DNA of 64,000 nucleotides from the NCBI GenBank assembly GCA_016182805.1, contig JACPFV010000023.1:20124-84123 (forward strand), given 5' to 3'. The translations under genes were made by a program, and so were the position numbers. The stretch's first letter is position 1. Each line of letters opens with the position of its first letter. Positions 34,194-44,284 of this stretch are shown here, piece after piece. The notes beneath the pieces are model-generated. The model was not told the origin of the DNA. It searched no databases and was given only the letters and a program-made list of their open reading frames with translations. The stretch is from Gammaproteobacteria bacterium (lineage in GTDB: Bacteria > Pseudomonadota > Gammaproteobacteria > Nevskiales > Nevskiaceae).

Positions 34194-34438
34194 GCGCGGG
34201 CACCACGGGCGAGGCGGGACGCCTGCGCTGGCTCCTGCGCCGCGGCATGAAAGAGCTGGACGTCATCCTCGAGCGCTACTACCAGCGCAATTACGCGGCC
34301 GCGTCCGCGGCGGAGCGCGAAGCCTTCGTGGCGCTGCTCCAGCAGGAAGACCCCGCGATCTGGGCCTGGACCATGGGCTACGAAGTCGCGCCCGCGCCAT
34401 TCGCCGATGTCATCCAGCAGCTTCGCCGCTACGCTTGA
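34190..34438 (+). CDS. sdhE: FAD assembly factor SdhE (SDHAF2 family)
   Basis: RLRWLLRRGMKELDVILERYYQRNY...FVALLQQEDPAIWAWTMGYE; GTGA overlap with the PilZ stop. Confidence 0.9.
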   Translation: MSAGTTGEAGRLRWLLRRGMKELDVILERYYQRNYAAASAAEREAFVALLQQEDPAIWAWTMGYEVAPAPFADVIQQLRRYA

Positions 34439-34859
34439 GCTGGCGCCGAAGGCTTCGGTGCGCGCCCTGATCGTCCTGTTCTGGGTGCACGTGGCCGTGG
34501 TGGCGCTGGCCCTGTTCGCGATGCAGCCGGGCGCCGCGATGGCCGGGCTGGTGCTGGCGGTCGGCGCTTCCTGGCTCGCGCTGCGGCGCCACCCGGCGCT
34601 CGGCTTCGGGCCGCGCGCGCTGGTGCGGCTGATCTGGCACGCGCAGGGCGGGTGGACGTTGCACGACGCCGCCGGCCGGCGCTTCGACGCCGACCTGCTG
34701 GGCCACAGCCACCGCCACCGGCGCCTGATCGTGCTCGATTTCCGCCTGCGCGACGGCACGCGCCGCACGCGCTTGCTGCTCGGCGACGAGCTGGACGCCG
34801 AGATGCTGCGGCGCCTGCGCGCGCGGCTCACCGTACCCGCGGGACAGCCGCTAGGATGA
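34407..34859 (+). CDS. ygfX: YgfX-like membrane protein
   Basis: Two N-terminal hydrophobic helices, WTLHDAAGRRFDADLLGHSHRHRRLIVLDFRLRDGTRRTRLLLGDELDAEMLRRLRARL; conserved position after sdhE. Confidence 0.75.
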   Translation: MSSSSFAATLELAPKASVRALIVLFWVHVAVVALALFAMQPGAAMAGLVLAVGASWLALRRHPALGFGPRALVRLIWHAQGGWTLHDAAGRRFDADLLGHSHRHRRLIVLDFRLRDGTRRTRLLLGDELDAEMLRRLRARLTVPAGQPLG

Positions 34860-34921
34860 CGCGAATGGCGGCGGGGGAGCGATCCTCATGAAGCAACGAA
34901 TGCCGCGGGGCAGGGGGGAGC

Positions 34922-35371
34922 ATGAATGCACTGGTCGTTGACGACGACGACTTCGTCCGCGGCATCGTGGTCGGGCAGCTCCGCGCGCTGGGCGCCGGCC
35001 CGGTCGAGGAGGCCGCCGACGCCCCGACCGCGCAAAGCCTGCTGCGGCGCGGCACCGCCTTCGACCTGATCGTCTCCGACCTCAAGCTGCCCGGCGTCGA
35101 GTTCCTGCGCGGCCTGGCCGAGGCGCAGCCCGGCGCCGCGGTGATCCTGATGAGCCGCATGGACGAGGGCGTGCTGCGCTCGGTGGCGGTGATGGCGCGC
35201 GAGCGCGGCCTGCGCGTGCTCGGCGCGCTGCGCAAGCCGGTGCGGCTGGAAGCCCTGCGCGAGCTGCTGGTGCGGCGCGAGACCCTGGCGGACGCGCGCG
35301 CCGGCGGGACGCCCGCAGCGGTCGGGCGCGCCGAGCTGGAGCGCGCGCTGGAACGGCGCGCGAGGGCCTGA
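34922..35371 (+). CDS. Response regulator receiver domain protein (truncated REC-EAL type)
   Basis: MNALVVDDDDFVRGIVVGQLRALG...DLIVSDLKLPG; EAL-like sequence continues out of frame downstream. Confidence 0.75.
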   Translation: MNALVVDDDDFVRGIVVGQLRALGAGPVEEAADAPTAQSLLRRGTAFDLIVSDLKLPGVEFLRGLAEAQPGAAVILMSRMDEGVLRSVAVMARERGLRVLGALRKPVRLEALRELLVRRETLADARAGGTPAAVGRAELERALERRARA

Positions 35372-35530
35372 GTGGCCGCTGGACCCAGTACCTGCTGGGC
35401 ACGGCGCTGCGTGCCGCCGCCGGCATGCAGCAGGCCGGCCTGCACGCGCCGGTGGCGGTGGCGCTGCACGACGGCGCGTTCGCGGACCTCGACCTGCCCG
35501 ACCTGGTGGAGCGCATGCTCAAGGCCGCCG
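35372..35530 (+). pseudogene. EAL-domain remnant, frameshifted from the REC ORF and truncated
   Basis: Out-of-frame EGLSGRWTQYLLGTALRAAAGMQQAGLHAPVAVALHDGAFADLDLPDLVERMLKAAGA resembles the EAL segment before/around VNLSxxQL; ends abruptly in antisense of the next gene. Confidence 0.55.
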
Positions 35531-36135
35531 GCGCCCAGCACGTTGATGAGGAAGATGAAGAACAGCTCGTAGCCGAACTGCTTGCCGCCGAGGCCGCCGA
35601 GCGTGCCGCCGACGAGGTAGGTCGCGAAGATGACCGCGGTGGTGACGAGCGCCTGGCGGAACAGCAGGCCGCCGAACACGTAGCAGTGGATGCAGATGAA
35701 GATCAGTCCCTCGTAGCGCCGGTCGATGTTGAAGTGGTGGGCGACGATCTCGATGCCGGTGACGCCGGCGCCAAACACGAAGTAGGTGAACACCGTGATC
35801 GTCCGCATGTGGCGGCGCAGCGCCGTGTAGCTCGCGGCCAGCGCGGCCGCCATGGCGCCGATGACGAGGGCGCGGATGCCCAGGCCCCACAGCGTGGCCG
35901 GCCCGCTTTCGGCGAGCAGGCGCACCAGCAGGAAGGTGACGTAGAGGCCGATCGCCAGCATCAGGCCGATGCGCAGGCGCGGCAGGCTGCGCCGCGCGTA
36001 ATCGGCGCGGAACTCCGCCTCCAGCTCCGGCACGAAGCGCAGGTTGTCGATGCCCTGGCCGAGCTGGAAGGCGTACAGCGGCTTTTCGATGCGCGCTTCG
36101 GCGCCCGCGATCGCGGCGCGAGTCGTGTCGGACAT
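35525..36135 (-). pseudogene. Truncated multi-TM sensor gene (N-terminal membrane domain typical of diguanylate cyclase/adenylate cyclase proteins)
   Basis: MSDTTRAAIAGAEARIEKPLYAFQLGQGIDNLRFVPELEAEFRADYARRSLPRLRIGLMLAIGLY... multi-TM up to GYELFFIFLINVLGA, then the frame runs into antisense EAL/REC. Confidence 0.6.
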
Positions 36136-36247
36136 GGCAGCTCCCCCCTTCGGCGGCATGTCGTTCTGTTGTCGCCGCCCAGTCTGACAAGCGCGGGCGG
36201 AAAAGCAAACCGCGCCGGCTGTCGGGGTTTGCCCGACGCCGCCGCGG

Positions 36248-37828
36248 TCAGGCGCGGCCCGGCAGGAGGGTGGGCTGGGTGACGGCGTCGGTCCGCGGGT
36301 AGTCCAGCGTGTAGTGCAGTCCGCGGCTTTCCTTGCGCGCCAGCGCCGAGCGGATGATGAGGTCGGCGACCACGATCAGGTTGCGCAGTTCGACCAGGTC
36401 GGCGCCGATCCTGTAGTTGCCGTAGTACTCCTGGGTCTCGCGCCGCAGCAGGTCCACGCGGTTCTGCGCGCGCTGCAGGCGCTTGTCGGTGCGCACGATG
36501 CCGACGTAGTCCCACATGAAGCGGCGCAGCTCCTGCCAGTTGTGCGAGACGACGACTTCCTCGTCCGAGTCCGTCACGCGCGATTCGTCCCAGGGCTGCA
36601 GCGGGCCGGGCATCGCGCGCCGCGGCAGCGCCCGGAGCAGGTCCTCGGCCGCCGCCTCGGCGAACACCAGGCACTCCAGCAGCGAGTTGCTGGCCAGGCG
36701 GTTGGCGCCGTGCAGGCCGGTGCAGGCCGCCTCGCCGACGGCGTAAAGGCCGTCGAGATCGGTGCGGGCGGCGAGATCGGTCACGACGCCGCCGCAGGTG
36801 TAATGCGCCGCCGGCACCACCGGGATCGGCTCCTTGGTGATGTCGAGGCCCAGCTCCAGGCAATGCGCGTGGATCGAGGGGAAATGGCGGCGCGTGAACT
36901 CGGCCGGCTTGTGCGTGATGTCCAGGTAGACGAAGTCCAGGCCCAGGCGCTTCATCTCGTGGTCGATGGCGCGCGCCACGATGTCGCGCGGCGCCAGCTC
37001 GGCGCGCGCGTCGAAGCGCGGCATGAAGCGCTCGCCGCCCGGCAGGCGCAGCACCGCGCCTTCGCCGCGCAAGGCCTCGGTAATCAGGAAGGAGCGCGAC
37101 TTGCCGTGGTACAGGCAGGTCGGGTGGAACTGCATGAACTCCATGTTGGCGACGCGGCAGCCGGCGCGCCAGGCCATGGCGATGCCGTCGCCGGAGGCGC
37201 CGTGCGGGTTGCTGGAATACAGGTACACCATGTTGGCGCCGCCGGTGGCCAGCGCCACCGCCTTGGCGGCCACGGCGTCGACCCTGCCGGTTCCCAGGTC
37301 CAGCAGGTAGGCGCCCAACACGCGGCGCGCGGCGCGGTCGACGATCAGGTCCACCGCGATGGTGTGCTCGCGCACGCGGATGTTGGGATGGGCGGCGGCC
37401 AGCGAGGCCAGCGTGGTCTCGACCGCGCGGCCGGTGGCGTCGGCGGCGTGCACCACGCGGCGGTGGCTGTGGCCGCCCTCGCGCGTCAGGTGCAGGCGCC
37501 CGGCGGCGGGATCGTCCTCGTCCAGGGTGAAGCCCACGCCCTGCTCGATCAGCCAGCGCACGCAGGCCGGGCCGCGCTCCACGGTGAAGCGCACCGCCTT
37601 CTCGTCGCACAGGCCGGCACCGGCGACCAGGGTGTCGCGCACGTGGGCTTCCAGCGAATCGTTCTCGTCCAGCACCGCGGAAATGCCGCCCTGGGCCCAC
37701 AGCGTGGCGCCGCCGGACAGCTCGGCCTTGGACACCACGCACACGGAATGGCCCTGCTGGGCCAGGCGCAAGGCCAGGGAAAGGCCGGCCGCGCCGCTGC
37801 CCAGGATCAAAACTTCCGCATTTTGCAT
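36248..37828 (-). CDS. nadB: L-aspartate oxidase
   Basis: [104 protein letters not shown]. Confidence 0.95.
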   Translation of the reverse strand: MQNAEVLILGSGAAGLSLALRLAQQGHSVCVVSKAELSGGATLWAQGGISAVLDENDSLEAHVRDTLVAGAGLCDEKAVRFTVERGPACVRWLIEQGVGFTLDEDDPAAGRLHLTREGGHSHRRVVHAADATGRAVETTLASLAAAHPNIRVREHTIAVDLIVDRAARRVLGAYLLDLGTGRVDAVAAKAVALATGGANMVYLYSSNPHGASGDGIAMAWRAGCRVANMEFMQFHPTCLYHGKSRSFLITEALRGEGAVLRLPGGERFMPRFDARAELAPRDIVARAIDHEMKRLGLDFVYLDITHKPAEFTRRHFPSIHAHCLELGLDITKEPIPVVPAAHYTCGGVVTDLAARTDLDGLYAVGEAACTGLHGANRLASNSLLECLVFAEAAAEDLLRALPRRAMPGPLQPWDESRVTDSDEEVVVSHNWQELRRFMWDYVGIVRTDKRLQRAQNRVDLLRRETQEYYGNYRIGADLVELRNLIVVADLIIRSALARKESRGLHYTLDYPRTDAVTQPTLLPGRA

Positions 37829-37943
37829 AACTTGTTGAGAGCGGCTTGCTAGAATGTGCTGCGGCCGCGGGATTTTGCGGCCGTCACAGTTTATCCCGTT
37901 CCCCTTTCAGGCGCGCCGGATTGCGCGCCGACACCCCATCGCG

Positions 37944-38522
37944 ATGAGCGAAGAAATACTTGACGAGCAACTGGTCGTTCGCGCCCAGCAAGGCGATAAG
38001 CGCGCCTTCGATCTGCTCGTACGCAAGTACCAGTTCCGGATCGTCCAGCTGGTCGAGCGCCTGGTCGGCGAGGCCGACGCGCTGGACGTGGCCCAGGAGA
38101 CCTTCATCAAGGCGTACCGCGCCCTGAACGGCTTTCGCGGCCAGTCGCAGTTCTACACCTGGCTGTACCGCATCGGCATCAACACGGCGAAGAACCACCT
38201 GGTGGCGCGCAACCGGCGGCCGGCCAGCCAGGACATCGACGTGTCCGACGCCGAGCTGTTCGGACATACCGACCACATGAGCGATGCGGAGACGCCGGAG
38301 CGCGTCGCGCTGTCCGACGAGATCAAGCACAAGATCATGGAAACCATAGCGAAACTGCCCGCCGATCTGCGCCAGGCGATTACCCTGCGCGAGCTCGAGG
38401 GCCTGTCGTACGAGGAGATCGCCGAGGTCATGGACTGCCCGATCGGCACGGTGCGCTCGCGCATCTTTCGCGCGCGCGAGGCGATCGACGCGGTCATCAA
38501 TCCTTTGCTGCAAAGCACATGA
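37944..38522 (+). CDS. rpoE: RNA polymerase sigma factor RpoE (AlgU-like)
   Basis: DEQLVVRAQQGDKRAFDLLVRKYQFRIVQLVERLVG; ELEGLSYEEIAEVMDCPIGTVRSRIFRAREAID. Confidence 0.96.
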   Translation: MSEEILDEQLVVRAQQGDKRAFDLLVRKYQFRIVQLVERLVGEADALDVAQETFIKAYRALNGFRGQSQFYTWLYRIGINTAKNHLVARNRRPASQDIDVSDAELFGHTDHMSDAETPERVALSDEIKHKIMETIAKLPADLRQAITLRELEGLSYEEIAEVMDCPIGTVRSRIFRAREAIDAVINPLLQST

Positions 38523-38531
38523 CTCCGACCC

Positions 38532-38560
38532 GGAACTTTCCCCCGCTTTTGTGGTTTAAA
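38532..38560 (+). promoter_or_regulatory. Possible sigma-E-type promoter between rpoE and rseA
   Basis: GGAACTT (38532-38538), 16-nt spacer, TTTAAA (38555-38560). Confidence 0.35.
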
Positions 38561-38608
38561 CGGACAAGCCGGCGAGCGAAAGCCCGCTTCCTGAATTAGG
38601 ATTACGGT

Positions 38609-39205
38609 ATGCGTGACGAGTCCCTTTCCGCCTTGCTGGACGGCGAGTGTTCCCCTGAGGAACTCAATCGCCTGTTGGACGATCTGGACCGTTCTCCCGA
38701 GCTGCGCGCGCGCTACAGCCGCATGTGCCTGTCGCGCGAGGTTGCGCGCGGCCTGCGCTGCGGGCGCCGGGACCTGGACCTCGACCTGTCCGGCCGCGTG
38801 ATGGCGGCGCTGGACGCCGAGCCGGCACCGGCCGCGCGGGTGCTCGGCTTCCCCGGCCGCATCCGCGCCTGGCAGCCGCTGGCGGGACTGGCCGGCCTGG
38901 CCCTGGCCGCCTCGATGGCGGCGGTCGCCGTGGTCGGCTGGGTGCGCCTGCAGGACGAAACGGTTCCGGCGGCGCCGGCCGTCGCAGTCGCCGTCCCGGC
39001 CGCGCCGGTCGTGGCCGCGGCCAATCCGTCCGTTGCCGGCTTCCAGCCGGTGGCGCAGAAGCAGGCCGAGGAGCAGTACGGTTCCGAGGCCGAACTGCGC
39101 CAGCAGCTCGACCGCTACCTGATCGAGCACAACACGCACAGCCCGATGGGCATGGCGCGCTACGCAGCGCACCACGCCATCTACCGCCCGGACGAACGGC
39201 GCTGA
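38609..39205 (+). CDS. rseA: Anti-sigma-E factor RseA (MucA-like)
   Basis: MRDESLSALLDGECSPEELNRLLDDL, central TM, position after rpoE. Confidence 0.9.
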   Translation: MRDESLSALLDGECSPEELNRLLDDLDRSPELRARYSRMCLSREVARGLRCGRRDLDLDLSGRVMAALDAEPAPAARVLGFPGRIRAWQPLAGLAGLALAASMAAVAVVGWVRLQDETVPAAPAVAVAVPAAPVVAAANPSVAGFQPVAQKQAEEQYGSEAELRQQLDRYLIEHNTHSPMGMARYAAHHAIYRPDERR

Positions 39206-40191
39206 TGCGCGCCGCGGTTTCGGTTCTGCCCGCCGCCTGCGCGGCGGCCGTATGGGCGTCCTCGGCCGTCGCCGGGCCGGCCGAAGGGCTGGTCCGCATC
39301 AGCGAGGCGGCGCGCACCGGCAACTACCAGGGCATCGTCGTCTACCGCGACGGCGAGATGCTGGAGACGCTGCGCCTGGTGCACCGCTTCCAGGACGGCG
39401 AGGAGCGCGAGCGCATGGTCTCGCTGACCGGCGACGCGCGCGAGATCCTGCGCCGCGGCACCGAAGTGACGACCGTCGTCCCGGCCGCGCGCGTGGTCAC
39501 GGTGGATCAGCGCGAAGGCAAGGGCATCTTCCCGGTCCTGTCGCAGAACGCCGTGCAGGAACTGGTGCAGTACTACGAGTTCAGCGACGTGGGCGTGTCG
39601 CGCGTCGCCGGCCGCAGTTGCCGCAGCCTGCGCGTGCGGCCGCGCGACCGTTACCGCTACGGCTACGAGGTCTGCGCCGACACGCAGAAGAACGTGCCGC
39701 TCAAGGTCAGCCTGCTGGGCCGCGACGGCCGCGTGCTCGAGCAGCTGATGTTCACCGAGGTCGAGTATCCGGCCGCGATCCCCGACCAGGCGTTGGCCGC
39801 GGGCGTGGACACCACCGGCTTCGAGCGTGTCGCCCACCGGGTCGCCATGCCGCCGCTGGATGCGGCCGCGTGGGTGCCGCAAAACCTGCCGCCGGGCTTC
39901 CGCGTCACCATGCGCGACCTGCGCCTGCTGCCGGGCGACCGCGGCGTGGTTGAGCACCTGCTCATCAGCGACGGCCTGTCGGCCGTGTCCATCTTCAGCG
40001 CGCGGGTGCGCGTGCCGGAAAAGCCGCCGGAAAAGCAATTCAACGGCATGTCGCAGGTGGGTGCGACCCACGCCTATGGCCGCGTGGTCGGCGGCGTCCA
40101 CGTTACGGTCGTCGGCGAAGTGCCGGAGGAGACCGTGCGCTACATCGGCGACGGCGTGCAGACGCCATCCGCCGCGGGGACGGATGATTGA
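39205..40191 (+). CDS. rseB: Sigma-E regulatory protein RseB (MucB)
   Basis: RTGNYQGIVVYRDGEMLETLRLVHRFQDGEERERMVSLTG; order rpoE-rseA-rseB-rseC. Confidence 0.92.
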   Translation: MRAAVSVLPAACAAAVWASSAVAGPAEGLVRISEAARTGNYQGIVVYRDGEMLETLRLVHRFQDGEERERMVSLTGDAREILRRGTEVTTVVPAARVVTVDQREGKGIFPVLSQNAVQELVQYYEFSDVGVSRVAGRSCRSLRVRPRDRYRYGYEVCADTQKNVPLKVSLLGRDGRVLEQLMFTEVEYPAAIPDQALAAGVDTTGFERVAHRVAMPPLDAAAWVPQNLPPGFRVTMRDLRLLPGDRGVVEHLLISDGLSAVSIFSARVRVPEKPPEKQFNGMSQVGATHAYGRVVGGVHVTVVGEVPEETVRYIGDGVQTPSAAGTDD

Positions 40192-40651
40192 GGAGCGCGC
40201 CGTGGTCCGCGCGGTGCGCGGCACCGCGGTCCGGGTGCAGGCGTACGGCCCGGGCAACTGCGAGCGTTGCGCCAGCGGCCAGGGTTGCGGCGGCGGCATC
40301 CTGTCCCGCCTGATCGGGCACCGCCGCCCGGACGTCGAGGCCGACAGCCGCGTCGCCGACCTGCGGGTCGGCGACACCGTGATCGTCGGCATCCCGGAGG
40401 ACGCGCTGGTGTCGGCGTCGATCCGCGTCTATCTGCTGCCCCTGGTCGCCATGTTCGGCTTCGGCGCTTTCGCCCACCACATCCTGGAGGCGCACGAGTT
40501 GCTGGTGGCCCTGTTCGCCCTGGCGGGCCTGGCCGCAGCCTTTCTAGCGCTGCGGGTGTTCAACGCCAAGGCCGAGCGCTCCGGCCGCTTCCGCCCGGTG
40601 GTTCTGCGCAAGGACGCGCCCGATGCCGGGCGTTGCGCGCGCATCGGGTGA
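40184..40651 (+). CDS. rseC: SoxR-reducing system/RseC (MucC) family protein
   Basis: MIEERAVVRAV...CERCASGQGCGGGIL cysteine motif, two TM helices; order. Confidence 0.9.
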   Translation: MIEERAVVRAVRGTAVRVQAYGPGNCERCASGQGCGGGILSRLIGHRRPDVEADSRVADLRVGDTVIVGIPEDALVSASIRVYLLPLVAMFGFGAFAHHILEAHELLVALFALAGLAAAFLALRVFNAKAERSGRFRPVVLRKDAPDAGRCARIG

Positions 40652-40718
40652 ATTGCGCGTCAACAGGCCCTAAAATCCCCCACCTCTCCTCAATTTTCCA
40701 GCTTTTTCGGGGTTGGCC

Positions 40719-42161
40719 ATGACGGATGCCGCGCGGCGCCTGCGCCTCTTGCTGTCTAGCTTCGTCGTTGCGGCGGCCGTCGCCGGCTGCGCGCGCGAGC
40801 GCGAGACGGCGTTCCCCGATTTCGCCGACCTGGTGGAGGAAGTCAGCCCGTCGGTGGTCAACATCAGCACGGTGGCGGCGGCGCCGGACCAGCCGGCGCG
40901 GACGGTGCCGGAGAGCGAGCGCGGCCCGTTCGGCGATTTCTTCCGCAAGTTCTTCGACAACCCGCCGGAAGGCGAGGACGGCGGCGAGCAGGACGAGGAC
41001 CAGGGTCCGGACGCGCAGTCGCTGGGCTCCGGCTTCGTGCTGTGGGAGGACGGCTACGTCCTGACCAACGCGCACGTCGTGCGCGAGGCGAGCGAGATCA
41101 TCGTGCGCCTGTCGGATCGGCGCGAGCTGCCGGCGAAGGTCGTCGGCAGCGACGACCGCAGCGACCTGGCGCTGCTCAAGATCGAGGCCGACGACCTGCC
41201 GGCGGTCGCGCTGGGCGACGCCACCCGGCTGCGCGTCGGACAGTGGGTGCTCGCGATCGGTTCGCCCTTCGGCTTCGACCACTCGGTCACGGCCGGCATC
41301 GTCTCGGCCAAGGGCCGCGCGCTGCCGAGCGAGAACTACGTGCCGTTCATCCAGACCGACGTTGCCATCAACCCCGGCAACTCCGGCGGTCCGCTGTTCA
41401 ACATCCGCGGCGAGGTGATCGGCGTCAACTCGCAGATCTTCTCGCAGACCGGCGGCTACATGGGAGTGTCGTTCGCCATCCCCATCGACGTCGCCGCCAA
41501 GGTCGCCACCCAGCTCAAGGAAAAGGGCCGGGTCACGCGCGGCTGGCTGGGCGTGGTCGTTCAGGAGGTCACGCGCGACCTGGCGCAGTCCTTCGGCATG
41601 GAGAGGCCGGAGGGCGCTCTGGTGGCGCGCGTGCTGCCCGGCAGTCCGGCTGAGGAAGCCGGCCTGCGCCCCGGCGACGTGATCCTGTCGTACAACGGCG
41701 AGCCGCTGCCCACCTCCAGCGCGCTGCCGCCGCTGGTCGGCAACTCCGATCCGGGCGAGAGCGCGCGGCTGGAAGTGCGCCGCGACGGCCGCACCGTCAC
41801 CATGAAAGTGCAGGTCGGGATGCTGGACAGCGAGGATCAGCGCCCGGCGGCCCCGGAAAAGCGCGGCACCCTGGGCATCGTCGTCGAGGCGCTGAGCCCC
41901 GAGCAGCGCCGGCGCGAGCGGGTCGTGTCCGGCGGCGCCCTCGTCGTCGAACTGGAGGACGGCCCCGGCCGCTCCGCCGGACTGCGCTCGGGCGACATCA
42001 TCCTGACCATCGCCGGCAACGAGATCGACGGGCCGCAGCGCCTGGCCGAGGTCGTGCAGCGCCTGACGCCCGGCATGTCGGTGCCGATGCTGGTGCAGCG
42101 CAACGGCACGCCGTTGTTCCTGGCGCTTGAGATCCCGGCGGCGGGCGATGAGCGGCGGTAA
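40719..42161 (+). CDS. mucD: Do-family serine endopeptidase (MucD/DegP-like)
   Basis: Lipobox-like VAGC, TNAHVV, SDLALLKIE, NPGNSGGPLFN catalytic motifs, two PDZ domains. Confidence 0.94.
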   Translation: MTDAARRLRLLLSSFVVAAAVAGCARERETAFPDFADLVEEVSPSVVNISTVAAAPDQPARTVPESERGPFGDFFRKFFDNPPEGEDGGEQDEDQGPDAQSLGSGFVLWEDGYVLTNAHVVREASEIIVRLSDRRELPAKVVGSDDRSDLALLKIEADDLPAVALGDATRLRVGQWVLAIGSPFGFDHSVTAGIVSAKGRALPSENYVPFIQTDVAINPGNSGGPLFNIRGEVIGVNSQIFSQTGGYMGVSFAIPIDVAAKVATQLKEKGRVTRGWLGVVVQEVTRDLAQSFGMERPEGALVARVLPGSPAEEAGLRPGDVILSYNGEPLPTSSALPPLVGNSDPGESARLEVRRDGRTVTMKVQVGMLDSEDQRPAAPEKRGTLGIVVEALSPEQRRRERVVSGGALVVELEDGPGRSAGLRSGDIILTIAGNEIDGPQRLAEVVQRLTPGMSVPMLVQRNGTPLFLALEIPAAGDERR

Positions 42162-42420
42162 GACGCGGCTGTTGTTGCTGAGCCGGCCGGATTGCCACCT
42201 GTGCGAGGAGCTGGCGGACGAGCTGCGCGCGGCGTTTTCCGGGGCATACGAACTGGCCGAGGCCTGCGTGGACGAGCGGCTGGAGTGGAAGAAGGCGTAC
42301 GGCCGCGAAATCCCGGTGCTGCTGACGGAGTCCGGAGAGGTTCTGTGCCGCAGCTTCTTCGATCCGGAACCGGTGCGACGCCACTTGCGGGCGGCGACGC
42401 CGGTCCTCCCCGACTCCTGA
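42148..42420 (+). CDS. Glutaredoxin family protein
   Basis: [19 protein letters not shown] (CxxC thioredoxin-like fold). Confidence 0.85.
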   Translation: MSGGKTRLLLLSRPDCHLCEELADELRAAFSGAYELAEACVDERLEWKKAYGREIPVLLTESGEVLCRSFFDPEPVRRHLRAATPVLPDS

Positions 42421-42447
42421 CTCCCGACCCCCCGACTCCTGGCCCCT
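42405..42447. repeat. Degenerate heptamer tandem repeat (consensus CCCGACT / AGTCGGG)
   Basis: CCTCCCCGACTCCTGACTCCCGACCCCCCGACTCCTGGCCCC, spanning the glutaredoxin stop codon. Confidence 0.6.
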
Positions 42448-42481
42448 GTATACTTCGCGGCCATTTTGGCGCGGCTTTGCA

Positions 42482-44284
42482 ATGAAGCAGTCCCACATCC
42501 GCAACTTCTCCATCATCGCCCACATCGACCACGGCAAGTCCACGCTGGCCGACCGGTTCATCCAGTTGTGCGGCGGCCTGGAGGCGCGCGAGATGACCGA
42601 GCAGGTGCTCGACAACAACCCGATCGAGCGCGAGCGCGGCATCACCATCAAGGCGCAGGCGGTTTCGCTCAACTACACCGCGCGCGACGGCGAAATCTAC
42701 CAGCTCAACCTGATGGACACGCCCGGGCACGTGGACTTCTCCTACGAGGTGTCGCGCTCGCTGGCCGCCTGCGAGGGCGCGCTGCTGGTGGTGGACTGCT
42801 CGCAGGGCGTCGAGGCGCAGACCGTCGCCAACTGCTACACCGCGATCGAGCAGGACCTGGAAGTGCTGCCGGTGCTGAACAAGGTGGACCTGCAGAACGC
42901 CGAGCCGGAGCGCGTGCAGGAGGAGATCGAGGAGATCATCGGCCTGGATGCGTCCGACGCGGTGAAGATTTCCGCCAAGACCGGCCTCAACGTCCCGGAC
43001 GTGCTGGAAGCCGTCGTGCACAAGCTGCCGCCGCCCAAGGGCGATCCGGCGGGCCAGCTCCAGGCGCTGATCGTGGACTCCTGGTTCGACAACTACCTGG
43101 GCGTGGTCTCGCTGGTGCGCGTGGTCAACGGCTCCGTGCGCAAGGGCCAGAAGATCCGCGTGCTGTCCACCGGCAAGGATTACGAGGTCTCCGGCCTGGG
43201 CGTGCACACGCCCAAGCGCCTGTACAAAGACCGGCTCGAAACCGGCGAGGTCGGCTTCCTGATCGCCGGCATCAAGGACATCTTCGGCGCCCCGGTCGGC
43301 GACACCCTGACCGATTCGGCCAACGCTTGCGAAAAGCAGCTCCCCGGTTTCCGCACGATCCAGCCGCGCGTGTTCGCCGGCATGTTCCCAGTGGACGCCG
43401 ACGACTTCGAGAACTTCCGCGAGTCGCTGCAAAAGCTGCGCCTGAACGATTCCGCGCTCCAGTTCGAGCCGGAGAACTCCACCGCGCTGGGCTTCGGCTT
43501 CCGCATCGGCTTCCTGGGCATGCTGCACATGGAGATCGTGCAGGAGCGGCTGGAGCGCGAGTACGGCCTGAACCTCATCACCACCGCGCCGAGCGTGGTC
43601 TACGAAGTCGTGCCGACCAACGGTGAGGTCAAGAAGATCGACAACCCGGCGGACCTGCCCGAGGCCGGACATTACGACGAGATCCGCGAGCCGATCATCC
43701 TGGCGCGCATCCTGATGCCCTCCGACTACGTCGGCCCGGTCATGCAGCTGTGCATGGAAAAGCGCGGCGTGCAGAAGAACCTGCGCTACATGGGCAAGCA
43801 GGTGCAGATGGAAGTCGAGATGCCGCTGGCGGAGGTCGTGCTGGACTTCTTCGACCGCCTGAAGAGCGTGTCGCGCGGCTACGCCTCGTTCGAGTACGAG
43901 TTCGTGCGCTTCCAGGCCGCGGACTTGGTCAAGTTGGATGTGCTGGTCAACGGCGACAAGGTGGACGCGCTGGCGACGATCGTGCACCGCGACACCGCGT
44001 ACCCGCGCGGCCGCGACCTGTGCGAGAAGATGCAGGAAGTGATCCACCGCCAGATGTTCGACGTCGCGATCCAGGCCGCGATCGGCTCCAAGATCATCTC
44101 GCGCTCGACGGTCAAGGCGCTGCGCAAGGACGTGCTGGCCAAGTGCTACGGCGGCGATGTGTCGCGCAAGCGCAAGCTGCTGGAGAAGCAGAAGGAAGGC
44201 AAGAAGCGCATGAAACAGGTCGGCACCGTCGAAATCCCGCAGGAGGCGTTCCTGGCGGTCCTGGGCGTCAGCAAAAAGCAATGA
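42482..44284 (+). CDS. lepA: Elongation factor 4
   Basis: [50 protein letters not shown]; LepA C-terminal domain. Confidence 0.97.
   Translation: MKQSHIRNFSIIAHIDHGKSTLADRFIQLCGGLEAREMTEQVLDNNPIERERGITIKAQAVSLNYTARDGEIYQLNLMDTPGHVDFSYEVSRSLAACEGALLVVDCSQGVEAQTVANCYTAIEQDLEVLPVLNKVDLQNAEPERVQEEIEEIIGLDASDAVKISAKTGLNVPDVLEAVVHKLPPPKGDPAGQLQALIVDSWFDNYLGVVSLVRVVNGSVRKGQKIRVLSTGKDYEVSGLGVHTPKRLYKDRLETGEVGFLIAGIKDIFGAPVGDTLTDSANACEKQLPGFRTIQPRVFAGMFPVDADDFENFRESLQKLRLNDSALQFEPENSTALGFGFRIGFLGMLHMEIVQERLEREYGLNLITTAPSVVYEVVPTNGEVKKIDNPADLPEAGHYDEIREPIILARILMPSDYVGPVMQLCMEKRGVQKNLRYMGKQVQMEVEMPLAEVVLDFFDRLKSVSRGYASFEYEFVRFQAADLVKLDVLVNGDKVDALATIVHRDTAYPRGRDLCEKMQEVIHRQMFDVAIQAAIGSKIISRSTVKALRKDVLAKCYGGDVSRKRKLLEKQKEGKKRMKQVGTVEIPQEAFLAVLGVSKKQ

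Noticed and set aside
34922-35371. Stand-alone CheY-like regulator as an intact gene
   Set aside because: The out-of-frame EAL-like sequence directly downstream suggests it is the N-terminal piece of a larger decayed protein, although it could still be expressed.
41837-44281. 814-aa minus-strand ORF opposite mucD/lepA
   Set aside because: Shadow ORF over two well-identified conserved genes.
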